A stretch of DNA of 34,984 nucleotides from Pseudomonadota bacterium. GTDB lineage: Bacteria > Myxococcota_A > UBA9042 > GCA-2863065. A program made the translations under genes and the position numbers. Shown piece by piece: positions 24,182-31,281 of this stretch; the first letter of the stretch is position 1, and each line of letters opens with the position of its first letter. The notes below the pieces were generated by a model. The model saw only the letters and a program-made list of their open reading frames with translations, made no database searches and had not been told where the DNA came from. The stretch spans positions 1 to 34,984 of the forward strand of contig SXOX01000145.1 in the NCBI GenBank assembly GCA_005776585.1, in the 5' to 3' direction.

Positions 24182-24964
24182 ATGAGCTACGAGAACCTGC
24201 TGGTCGAACGGCGCGGCGTCGTTGGCTTGATTACGATCAACCGCCCCAAGGTGCTGAACGCGCTCGACATCACCACGCTCCGGGAGCTGCACGCGGCGGT
24301 GAACGAGCTCGGCGCGGATCGGGACGTGCGCGGCATCGTGCTGACGGGTGCAGGCGACAAGGCGTTCGTCGCGGGTGCGGACATCGCCCATCTGTCGTCT
24401 CTCGGTCCGCGCGAGGCGCACGAGTTCTCGAGCTTCGGCGGGCGCACGTTGCGGAGCATCGAGACGGTCGACAAGCCCGTGCTCGCGGCGGTCAACGGCT
24501 TTGCCCTCGGCGGCGGGTGTGAGCTCGCGCTCGCGTGTGACGTGATCATTGCGTCGACCAAGGCGCGGTTTGGCCAGCCGGAGGTCAACCTGGGGGTCAT
24601 CCCGGGCTTCGGCGGCACGCAGCGGCTCTCGCGGCTCGTCGGCAAGAACTTTGCGCGCTACATGGTCTTCACTGGCGAGATCTTTGACGCCGACTGGGCT
24701 GCCCGCACACAGATCGCTGCCGAGGTGGTCGAGCCCGAGCGCCTCATCCCACGGTGCACCGAGATCGTCGAGATCATCGCCAAGAAGGGCCCGTTGGCTG
24801 TCGCTCAAGCCAAGCGCGTCATCCAGATGGGCTTCGACCTCACGCTCGAGACGGCGCTCGAGCTCGAGTCCATGGCCTTCTCGGGCCTGTTTGCGACCGA
24901 GGACCTCAAGGAGGGCATGCGCGCCTTCCTCGACAAGCGCCGCGCCGACTTCCGGGGAGCCTGA
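24182..24964 (+). CDS. Enoyl-CoA hydratase/isomerase (crotonase family)
   Basis: Hydrates 2-enoyl-CoA to 3-hydroxyacyl-CoA in beta-oxidation or amino-acid breakdown. The ATG at 24182 follows GAGGAG. Product is 260 aa, the usual length. The oxyanion-hole segments FVAGADI (62-68) and GFALGGGCE (106-114) are intact, and the two catalytic glutamates correspond to Glu114 and Glu134 (FGQPEVNLG). This is the first gene of a tight cluster, with one base between its stop and the next ATG. Substrate chain length cannot be read from the sequence; 3-hydroxybutyryl-CoA dehydratase or a branched-chain enoyl-CoA enzyme are both possible. Confidence 0.92.
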   Translation: MSYENLLVERRGVVGLITINRPKVLNALDITTLRELHAAVNELGADRDVRGIVLTGAGDKAFVAGADIAHLSSLGPREAHEFSSFGGRTLRSIETVDKPVLAAVNGFALGGGCELALACDVIIASTKARFGQPEVNLGVIPGFGGTQRLSRLVGKNFARYMVFTGEIFDADWAARTQIAAEVVEPERLIPRCTEIVEIIAKKGPLAVAQAKRVIQMGFDLTLETALELESMAFSGLFATEDLKEGMRAFLDKRRADFRGA

Positions 24965-24965
24965 G

Positions 24966-26117
24966 ATGCACTTCGACCTGTCCGAGGACCATCGGCTGCT
25001 CCAGGAGAGCGTCCGCGCCTTCGCCCGTGCCAAGATCCTGCCGCACGCAGCCAGCTTCGACCGCGAGGGCCACTTCCCGCGCGCGCTGTTGGGCGAGCTG
25101 GCGCAGATGGGGCTCATGGGCGTGTACGTGCCCGAAGACTACGGCGGGGCCGGGCTCGACGTGCTGGCCTACATCGTGGCCATGGAGGAGCTGTCTGCGG
25201 CCTGCGCCTCGGTGGGCGTCACGGTCTCCGTGCAGAACTCGCTCACCATCGACCCCATCCAGACGTTTGGGACGGAGCCTCAGAAGCGCCGATTCCTGGT
25301 CCCACTCGCGCAAGGCAAGGCGATCGGCTGCTTTGCGCTCTCGGAGCCCGGCACCGGGTCGGACGCGGCCAATCAGCAGACGGTCTGCGTGCCCGACGGC
25401 GACGGCTGGATCCTCAACGGCACGAAGAACTTCATCACCAACGCGCCCATCGCCGACACCATCGTCGTCTTCGCCATGAGCGACAAGTCGCTCGGCAACC
25501 GCGGCATCTGCGCGTTCGTGCTCGACATGCGCACCCCGGGCGTCTCGTGTGCGCCCAAGGAGCACAAGCTCGGCATTCGCGCCTCGCCGTGCTCGTCGGT
25601 CATCTTTGAGGACGTGCGCGTGGGTCCAGACGCCATGCTCGGGCGCGTGGGCGAGGGCTTCAAGGTGGCCATGAAGACGCTGGACGGCGGACGCATCGGC
25701 ATCGCCGCGCAAGCGCTCGGTATCGCGCGGCAGGCCTACGAGGAGGCGCTCCAGTACGCGCAGGATCGCCAGGCCTTTGGCGCGCCCATCTCCGCGCTCC
25801 AGGCCATCCAGCACAAGCTCGCCGACATGGCCATGGAGCTGGACGCGGCGCGCCTGCTCATCCACCGCGCGGCGTGGCTGAAAGACCAGGGCCAGCCGTT
25901 CTCGAAGGAGGCGGCCATGGCCAAGCTGTATGCCTCGGAGATGGCGACGCGCGTGACGCACCAGGCGCTCCAGGTCCACGGCGGCTACGGTTATCTGGAG
26001 GACTTTCAGGCCGCGCGGCATTCGCGCGATGCCCGCATCACCGAGATCTATGAAGGGACGAGCGAGATCCAGCGCCTCGTCGTCGCGGCGGCCACGCTCA
26101 AGGAGCTCGGCGGCTGA
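24966..26117 (+). CDS. Acyl-CoA dehydrogenase (first)
   Basis: FAD-dependent alpha,beta-oxidation of acyl-CoA passing electrons to ETF. The ATG at 24966 follows GGGGAG; the frame runs back to 24549 but that overlaps the hydratase gene. Product is 383 aa, normal for the family. The N-terminal helical domain, middle beta domain with FALSEPGTGSDAA and C-terminal helical domain with DRQAFGAPI, QVHGGYGYL and [10 protein letters not shown] are all present. The catalytic base is Glu363 in the YEGT motif, the position used by short-chain and butyryl-type enzymes. Its TGA overlaps the next ATG by one base (TGATG), so the two dehydrogenases are probably coupled. Confidence 0.93.
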   Translation: MHFDLSEDHRLLQESVRAFARAKILPHAASFDREGHFPRALLGELAQMGLMGVYVPEDYGGAGLDVLAYIVAMEELSAACASVGVTVSVQNSLTIDPIQTFGTEPQKRRFLVPLAQGKAIGCFALSEPGTGSDAANQQTVCVPDGDGWILNGTKNFITNAPIADTIVVFAMSDKSLGNRGICAFVLDMRTPGVSCAPKEHKLGIRASPCSSVIFEDVRVGPDAMLGRVGEGFKVAMKTLDGGRIGIAAQALGIARQAYEEALQYAQDRQAFGAPISALQAIQHKLADMAMELDAARLLIHRAAWLKDQGQPFSKEAAMAKLYASEMATRVTHQALQVHGGYGYLEDFQAARHSRDARITEIYEGTSEIQRLVVAAATLKELGG

Positions 26118-27250
26118 TGGACCTCACGCTGCCCGCGGAGGTGCTCGCGGTGCGCGATCGGGCGCGGTCCATCGCGCAGGAGGTGCTCTGGCGCGGGGCG
26201 CGCGAGCGGGATCGCACGAAGGCCTTCCCCATGGCCGAGGTACAGCAGCTGGCGCAGGCGGGGTTCATGGGCGTCACGGCACCCGTCGAGGCCGGCGGGC
26301 TCGGGTTCGGCGCGGTCGCCTACGCGCTGGCCCTGCATGAGATCGCCGGAGCGTGCGCGTCCACCGCGGTGACGATGGCGGTCACGAACATGGTCGTCGA
26401 CATGGTCGTCCGCTTCGGCACGCCCGAGCAGCAGCGCTGGGCGTTCTCGCGCCTGCTCACCGGCGAGCGACCCGTGGGCGCCTTCTGCCTGTCTGAGCCC
26501 CATAGCGGCTCCGACGCGGCGGATCTCCGCGCCAAGGGCGAGCTGCAGAGCGACGGAAGCTGGCGGCTGTCCGGCACGAAGATGTGGGTCTCGAGCGGGG
26601 CGCCCTGCTCGGTCGCGCTCGTAATGGCCCGCACGGGCCCCAGCAAGGCCGGCGGGATCACCGCGTTCTTGGTCGACACGGACCAGCCCGGGTGGCAGCC
26701 CCAAAAGGCGGAGGACAAGATGGGCCTCCGTGCGTCGAACACCGCGATGATCGCCATGGAGGACGTCCTGGTTCCTGGCGATCGCTTGCTCGGCGGCGAG
26801 GGCGCCGGCTTCAAGGTCGCGATGACGGCGCTTGACGGTGGTCGCATCGGCATCGGCGCGCAGGCGTTGGGGATCGCGCGGACGGCGCTCCGCCTGGCCG
26901 CTCAGCCGCTCGGTCGCGCCGCGCCGAGCCAGGCGCAGCTGCTGCGCGTCGCCGATGCCGCGACCGCCCTCGACGCGGGCTGGCTCATGATGCTGCGCGG
27001 TGCGTGGCTCCGTGAGCAGGGCCGAAAGATGACGCGTGAGGCCGCCATGGCCAAGGTCGTGGCCACCGAGTCCGCCTGGCGCGCCGTCGAGCTCGCCTCC
27101 GAGATTGCCGGCGAGGCTGGCCTGCTGGGCGACGTGGACCTCGAGCGCCTGGTGCGCGACGTGCGCGTCACGCGCATCTACGAGGGCACGAGCGAGATTC
27201 AGCGACACGTGATTGCACGCGAGATCCTGTCCACGGGGAGGAGCACATGA
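26117..27250 (+). CDS. Acyl-CoA dehydrogenase (second)
   Basis: 377 aa, with all three acyl-CoA-dehydrogenase domains. Motifs seen: [14 protein letters not shown] in the middle domain, [31 protein letters not shown] and the C-terminal [11 protein letters not shown] with Glu356 as the catalytic base. Two family motifs are weakened: the FAD-contacting R-x-x-F-G region is replaced by [10 protein letters not shown], and QVHGGYGY by [11 protein letters not shown]. It is therefore a divergent paralogue of its neighbour. It starts on the last base of the previous stop (TGATG) and its own stop overlaps the B12-domain gene by four bases (ATGA). A different acyl-CoA substrate from the first enzyme is likely but unproven. 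Confidence 0.9.
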   Translation: MDLTLPAEVLAVRDRARSIAQEVLWRGARERDRTKAFPMAEVQQLAQAGFMGVTAPVEAGGLGFGAVAYALALHEIAGACASTAVTMAVTNMVVDMVVRFGTPEQQRWAFSRLLTGERPVGAFCLSEPHSGSDAADLRAKGELQSDGSWRLSGTKMWVSSGAPCSVALVMARTGPSKAGGITAFLVDTDQPGWQPQKAEDKMGLRASNTAMIAMEDVLVPGDRLLGGEGAGFKVAMTALDGGRIGIGAQALGIARTALRLAAQPLGRAAPSQAQLLRVADAATALDAGWLMMLRGAWLREQGRKMTREAAMAKVVATESAWRAVELASEIAGEAGLLGDVDLERLVRDVRVTRIYEGTSEIQRHVIAREILSTGRST

Positions 27251-27669
27251 GCGAACGAGGGCGTGTTCTCATCGGCAAGCCGGGCCTCGATGGCCACGAT
27301 CGCGGCGCCAAGGTCATCGCGCGCGCGCTGCGTGACGCGGGCTTCGAGGTCATCTACACCGGCCTCCACCAGACGCCGGCCATGATCGCCGCAGCCGCCA
27401 TCCAAGAGGACGTCGACTGCATCGGCTTGTCCATCCTCTCGGGTGCGCACAATCACCTCGTCCCCGAGATCCTGCGCGAGCTCAAGGAGCGCGGCGCGAC
27501 GGACATCCCCATCTTTCTGGGTGGCATCATCCCCGAGGCGGACGTCGTCGCGCTCAAGGCCCAAGGGGTGCTCGAGGTGTTCACGCCCGGCACGCCGCTC
27601 GACGCGGTCGTCGTCGCCGTCGGCAAGGCGTGCGCTGGACGTGCACAGACGATCGAGGCGCTGCCGTGA
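27247..27669 (+). CDS. Stand-alone B12-binding subunit of a methylmalonyl-CoA-type mutase
   Basis: Carries adenosylcobalamin for carbon-skeleton rearrangement such as methylmalonyl-CoA/succinyl-CoA or 2-hydroxyisobutyryl-CoA. Product is 140 aa, matching small subunits of split mutases. The base-off B12 signature is complete: Asp15-x-His17-x-x-Gly20 (GLDGHDRG), S-x-L in GLSILSGAH, and LGG in FLGGIIP. The ATG overlaps the preceding stop (ATGA) with AGGAG just upstream. No large catalytic subunit lies in the window, so it must be encoded elsewhere, or this protein serves another B12 role. Confidence 0.9.
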   Translation: MSERGRVLIGKPGLDGHDRGAKVIARALRDAGFEVIYTGLHQTPAMIAAAAIQEDVDCIGLSILSGAHNHLVPEILRELKERGATDIPIFLGGIIPEADVVALKAQGVLEVFTPGTPLDAVVVAVGKACAGRAQTIEALP

Positions 27670-28607
27670 ACTTCGGTCCGTCCGAGGATCAGCGCGCGAT
27701 CGCAGCCGCGGTCCGCGACGTGGTCGCGCAGGACGTGCCACCGTCAGTCGACGCGTTGCGCGCGCTGGGGCTCTTCGGCGTCATCGCGCCCGTCACCGCC
27801 GGCGGCTCGGGCCTTGGCGTCGTGGAGCTTTCGCTCTGCCTCGAGGTCCTGGCCACGCGTTGGCCGTCCCTCGCGCGCGGCGTTCAGGCTCACGCGCTCG
27901 GCGTCCTGCGGCCGCTGCTCGCGGTCGAAGGGGTCACCCCGCGGACCCGCGCGCTCGCGGAGGGCAGGGCGCTCGGCACGCTGCGCACCGGTCAGCTCGT
28001 GCCGTTCGCAGCGCGGGCCCAGTGGCTCATGGATCTCACAGGCGCCCACGCCACACTCGTTGCGGGGCCGCTGCCCGTTGAAGCCACGCCCGCCGTGCTC
28101 GGGTTGCGCGAGGCGGAGCACGGCGTGCTCGGTCCCGTCGGTGGCAAAGCCATGGCGCCGCCGGCCCGGGACGCCCTCGACGTCGGCATTGCGGCGATCG
28201 CGCTCGGCATCGCTCGCGGTGCGCTCACGGCCGCGTGTCGCTACGCGCAGGAGCGGCATCAGTTCGGCGGGCCAATCGCGCGGTTTCAGGCGTCGCAGTG
28301 GAAGATCGCCGACTCCGCGACCGAGCTCGACGCCGCGCGCCTCGTCACGCTGGCCGCCGCGGCGGCCGTCGACGCCGAGCGTCCCGGTCGCGCCCGGCTG
28401 GCGGCGCAGGCTGCGGTCCTGGCGACCGAGGCCGCCGTGCGCACCACCGATCGCGCGCTCCAACTGCACGGCGGCTACGGCTACGTTACCGACTTCATCG
28501 TCGAGCGGCTCTATCGCGACGCACGGGCGCTGCGCTTTGCCGACGGTACGCCCGATGCGCGCAGGGACACCATCGCCGCGGCCGCGCTCGGCCACGCACG
28601 AGGATAG
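27666..28607 (+). CDS. Shortened acyl-CoA-dehydrogenase-like protein
   Basis: The GTG at 27666 overlaps the previous stop by two bases (GTGA). Product is 313 aa, about 70 shorter than its neighbours. The N-terminal helical domain (1 to about 105) and C-terminal helical domain (about 170-313, with ERHQFGGPI and QLHGGYGYV) are recognisable. The middle beta domain is reduced to about 65 residues and lacks the S-E-P-x-x-G-S-D motif that helps bind FAD and substrate. Where the neighbours have YEGT, this has FADGT, so the catalytic Glu aligns with Asp293. It is an intact frame, so probably a divergent or non-catalytic partner rather than a pseudogene. Confidence 0.85.
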   Translation: MNFGPSEDQRAIAAAVRDVVAQDVPPSVDALRALGLFGVIAPVTAGGSGLGVVELSLCLEVLATRWPSLARGVQAHALGVLRPLLAVEGVTPRTRALAEGRALGTLRTGQLVPFAARAQWLMDLTGAHATLVAGPLPVEATPAVLGLREAEHGVLGPVGGKAMAPPARDALDVGIAAIALGIARGALTAACRYAQERHQFGGPIARFQASQWKIADSATELDAARLVTLAAAAAVDAERPGRARLAAQAAVLATEAAVRTTDRALQLHGGYGYVTDFIVERLYRDARALRFADGTPDARRDTIAAAALGHARG

Positions 28608-28611
28608 GCAC

Positions 28612-29625
28612 ATGCGACCCATCGCGACACTGCTGTTCATGTTCTGGCTCGGGGCCTGTGCGGCCAGCGGCAACACCAGCTCGAGCACCACGGACGCGAC
28701 CGCGCCGAAGAGCGATACGGTCTCCCCCGGTGCGGACACCGCCGTAGCGTGTCAGCCCGTGGCGGCGTGGTCCGGGTTGCCGTGCAACCCGCTGTGCGGC
28801 GCCTCCGCCTCGCCTGCCGGCCAGTACTGTGGCGTGGACAAGGCAGGCAAGGTCGGCCACGTGCCTGTCGGGGAGCAGAAGCTCGGCTTTGGCTGCAACG
28901 ACATCTCGCCGTGCGCGGCCGGCGGTTGCGTCGAGGTCCCCGGCAAGGGCAGGAAGTGTCAGCCATTCTGCGCCCAGGACGCCGACTGCGAGGCCGGCCA
29001 GAAGTGCGCGCTCTCGCTCTCCGCAAGCAGCGTCACGCTCACGCTCTGTGGCCCCAACGCGACGACCAAGGTCTGCGACATCTTCAAGCAGGACTGCGCC
29101 GACGGGCTTGCCTGCACGCTCAACGGCTCGAAGGAGTCCTGCCTCAAGCCGGGTCCCAAGAAGAAGGGCGAGGCCTGCGACGGTACGAGCTTCTGTGAGA
29201 AGGGCCTCGTCTGCGTGTCGGACAAGTGCCACGAAGTGTGCAACCCGCACACGAGCGGACCGGACCCCAAGTGCACCAACGTCTGTCCCGACCGCACGGG
29301 GAACCTCGACGGAAACGACGACGTCGCCGTCTGCTCCGAGAAGAGCGACAAGCCCAAGTGCACGCTGCTCACGGGCAAGGAGTGCGCCTCCGGCGAGGGC
29401 TGCTACGTCACGAGCTCGAGTGACGGCCCGCGCTGCGAGACCGCGGGCACCGCCGCGCCAGGGAAGCCGTGCACGTCGGACACCGACTGCGCTGCGGGCG
29501 CGACCTGCGTCGGCAACGCGTGTCGCAAGCTCTGCGATCCGCTCCAGCAGGTCGAGAAGGGCTGTAGCGACATCACCATCCCGTGCACTCCGCTCGGCTG
29601 GGGCGCCGGCTACTGCGACGAGTAG
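28612..29625 (+). CDS. Cys-rich lipoprotein
   Basis: The ATG at 28612 lies four bases after the dehydrogenase-like stop, with a weak GAGGA site inside that stop. Product is 337 aa. The lipobox is LGAC with Cys16, followed by a Ser/Thr/Asp linker to about residue 45. The rest carries over 35 Cys in spaced pairs such as CAQDADCEAGQKC, CDGTSFCEKGLVC and CTSDTDCAAGATC. These resemble the Cys-rich surface repeats frequent in Myxococcota. Probably heavily disulfide-bonded on the outer membrane; function unknown. It may read through from the acyl-CoA genes, though no functional link is evident. Confidence 0.87.
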   Translation: MRPIATLLFMFWLGACAASGNTSSSTTDATAPKSDTVSPGADTAVACQPVAAWSGLPCNPLCGASASPAGQYCGVDKAGKVGHVPVGEQKLGFGCNDISPCAAGGCVEVPGKGRKCQPFCAQDADCEAGQKCALSLSASSVTLTLCGPNATTKVCDIFKQDCADGLACTLNGSKESCLKPGPKKKGEACDGTSFCEKGLVCVSDKCHEVCNPHTSGPDPKCTNVCPDRTGNLDGNDDVAVCSEKSDKPKCTLLTGKECASGEGCYVTSSSDGPRCETAGTAAPGKPCTSDTDCAAGATCVGNACRKLCDPLQQVEKGCSDITIPCTPLGWGAGYCDE

Positions 29626-29629
29626 GCGC

Positions 29630-30217
29630 GTGACCGAGCCGCTGCTGCGGGTCTTCGGCTTGCTGCCGGAGTCGCACGTCAACGGCCCGGGCCGCCGCGC
29701 GGTCGTCCACCTGCAAGGCTGCACGCTTGGCTGCCCCGGCTGCTTCAACCCCGAGAGCCACGCGCCTCTGGGCGGCACGACCATGACGGTCGACGCCGTC
29801 TGCGACGCCCTCCTCGCCTCGCGACCCGACGGGGTCACCATCAGCGGAGGCGAGCCGTTTCAGCAACCGGAGGCGCTGCTGGCGCTGGTGACGCGACTCC
29901 GTGCGCGGGGAGTCGCGTCGCTCCTCGTCTTCTCCGGGTACGCCCTCGACGAGCTCGAGCAGTTGCCGCTCGGACCGTCCATCCTGGAGCGCATCGACGT
30001 CGTCGTCGCGGGTCGCTATGACGTCAAGCTGCCGGGCGGTGGGCTCCTGGGCTCAGGCAATCAGCGCCTCGTGCGGCTGACGGACCGTCACGGTCTCGAC
30101 GAGCTCTCTGGTGACGGGCTGGTGGCCGAGCTCACCATTCGGCCCGATGGCACGGTCATCCTGACGGGCTTCCCGTCGGCGGAGCTGCGTCGCGCGGTTC
30201 GGGAGCTCAGCGGCTAG
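29630..30217 (+). CDS. NrdG-like radical SAM activating enzyme
   Basis: Starts with GTG at 29630, four bases after the Cys-rich lipoprotein stop. Product is 195 aa. A single [4Fe-4S] radical-SAM site is formed by Cys31-x3-Cys35-x2-Cys38 (QGCTLGCPGCFNPE), and ISGGEP (71-76) is the SAM-binding motif. VNGPGRRAVVHLQGC matches the start of anaerobic ribonucleotide reductase activases (NrdG) and related glycyl-radical activases. No glycyl-radical partner is in the window. Its stop codon TAG is shared tail-to-tail with the convergent hydrolase stop through the bases CTAG at 30214-30217. Confidence 0.85.
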   Translation: MTEPLLRVFGLLPESHVNGPGRRAVVHLQGCTLGCPGCFNPESHAPLGGTTMTVDAVCDALLASRPDGVTISGGEPFQQPEALLALVTRLRARGVASLLVFSGYALDELEQLPLGPSILERIDVVVAGRYDVKLPGGGLLGSGNQRLVRLTDRHGLDELSGDGLVAELTIRPDGTVILTGFPSAELRRAVRELSG

Positions 30218-31203
30218 GAGCTGCTGTCGAGCACCTGGTGCAGCGCCCGAATCACGCGCTCGGGCTGTTCGATGTTGGGCATGTGCCCGCAGCGTTGGAT
30301 TTCGTCGAACACGGTGAACTTTACTTGGTCTCGGACGGCCCGGATGCGCTTGGGTGGCACGAGCTTGTCCTCGGCCCCAAAGACGATGGACGTCGCCACG
30401 CCGGAGCCACTGAGCTCCTCGGCCAGATCGCGCTCCATGAAGTCGTGTCGCAGGTCGTGCATGACGCGGGCGATGCCGATGATGTCGTGCAAGACATAGG
30501 TATCCGAACACGTCTCGATGAACTCGCGCGTGCGGTCGTTGGTCTCCTGAAACACCTGCCGGAGGATCCAACGCCAAACGCGCGGGAGGAGCGGCTCCAG
30601 TACGCGCGGGCGCAGGATGAGGTGTCCGGCGCTCTGGAGCCAGCGCGGCACCGGCGAGAAGCCCGCGGGGTTCACGAGCACCGCATGCGCAACGCGCTCC
30701 GGGAAGTGGATGGCCGTCTCGCTCGCCACCATCCCGCCGAGGGAGTGCCCCACGAGGATGGCCCGGTCGACGTCGACTGCGTCCATGAACGCCGCGACCT
30801 GCCGCGCGTAGGCGGCCACCGAATACGGCCGCTCCCGTGGCGCGAAGGCGCTCTCCCCATGGCCGGCGAGATCGAGCCCGAGGACCCGCGTGCGGCTGGC
30901 CAGCGCCGGCGCCACGTGGATCCACTGCGTGACGTTGCCCGCCAGCCCGTGAACGAACACGATCGGAAGGGCGCCTCGCTGCGGGCGTGGAGGCGCTCCC
31001 GTGTCGAAGAACGCCGTGCGTCCTCCGGACTCGGCGGGCAGGTCCACCAGGAACTGCGGCAGCGTGAAGCGCCGGTCGCGACCCGCGCCGAGCACCTGCG
31101 ACAGCGGCATGGGCACGATCGCAGGCAACGACAGACGTTGCGCGTCGGGAACCAGGCTCAGTCGCGAGAGGTGGAGGGCCGGTGCCTGCAAGGGTGAACT
31201 CAT
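30214..31203 (-). CDS. Alpha/beta hydrolase
   Basis: The ATG at 31203 gives 329 aa. A TTG further upstream (31242) sits inside the promoter and is rejected. The fold is clear: oxyanion region FVHGLAGN (83-90), DLAGHGES, nucleophile Ser154 in VGHSLGG, acid Asp279 in FGAEDKLVP and His307 in CGHMPN. It looks like the epoxide-hydrolase/esterase/C-C hydrolase group, with a helical cap between about 185 and 260. The first 75 residues carry no obvious signal peptide, so it is probably cytoplasmic. Substrate unknown. No ribosome site is seen and the -10 box ends nine bases before the ATG. Confidence 0.9.
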   Translation of the reverse strand: MSSPLQAPALHLSRLSLVPDAQRLSLPAIVPMPLSQVLGAGRDRRFTLPQFLVDLPAESGGRTAFFDTGAPPRPQRGALPIVFVHGLAGNVTQWIHVAPALASRTRVLGLDLAGHGESAFAPRERPYSVAAYARQVAAFMDAVDVDRAILVGHSLGGMVASETAIHFPERVAHAVLVNPAGFSPVPRWLQSAGHLILRPRVLEPLLPRVWRWILRQVFQETNDRTREFIETCSDTYVLHDIIGIARVMHDLRHDFMERDLAEELSGSGVATSIVFGAEDKLVPPKRIRAVRDQVKFTVFDEIQRCGHMPNIEQPERVIRALHQVLDSSS

Positions 31204-31212
31204 GTTGGGGAA

Positions 31213-31242
31213 AGCATAGGCGAAGTGTCCGGAATGAACCAA
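31213..31242 (-). promoter_or_regulatory. Candidate promoter of the alpha/beta hydrolase gene
   Basis: Minus strand: TTGGTT (31242-31237), 18-bp spacer, TATGCT (31218-31213), nine bases before the ATG at 31203. This implies a very short or absent leader. Confidence 0.35.
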
Positions 31243-31281
31243 AAATTCACCCCGGAATCACGCGAGTCGATGGACTGATGC

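Noticed and set aside
24906..27208. Minus-strand frames opposite the acyl-CoA dehydrogenases
   Set aside because: Their sequence is the mirror of catalytic motifs on the plus strand; no independent support.
27666..28607. Calling the shortened acyl-CoA-dehydrogenase-like gene a pseudogene
   Set aside because: The frame is intact, coupled to its neighbour and keeps terminal-domain motifs; divergence is more likely than decay.
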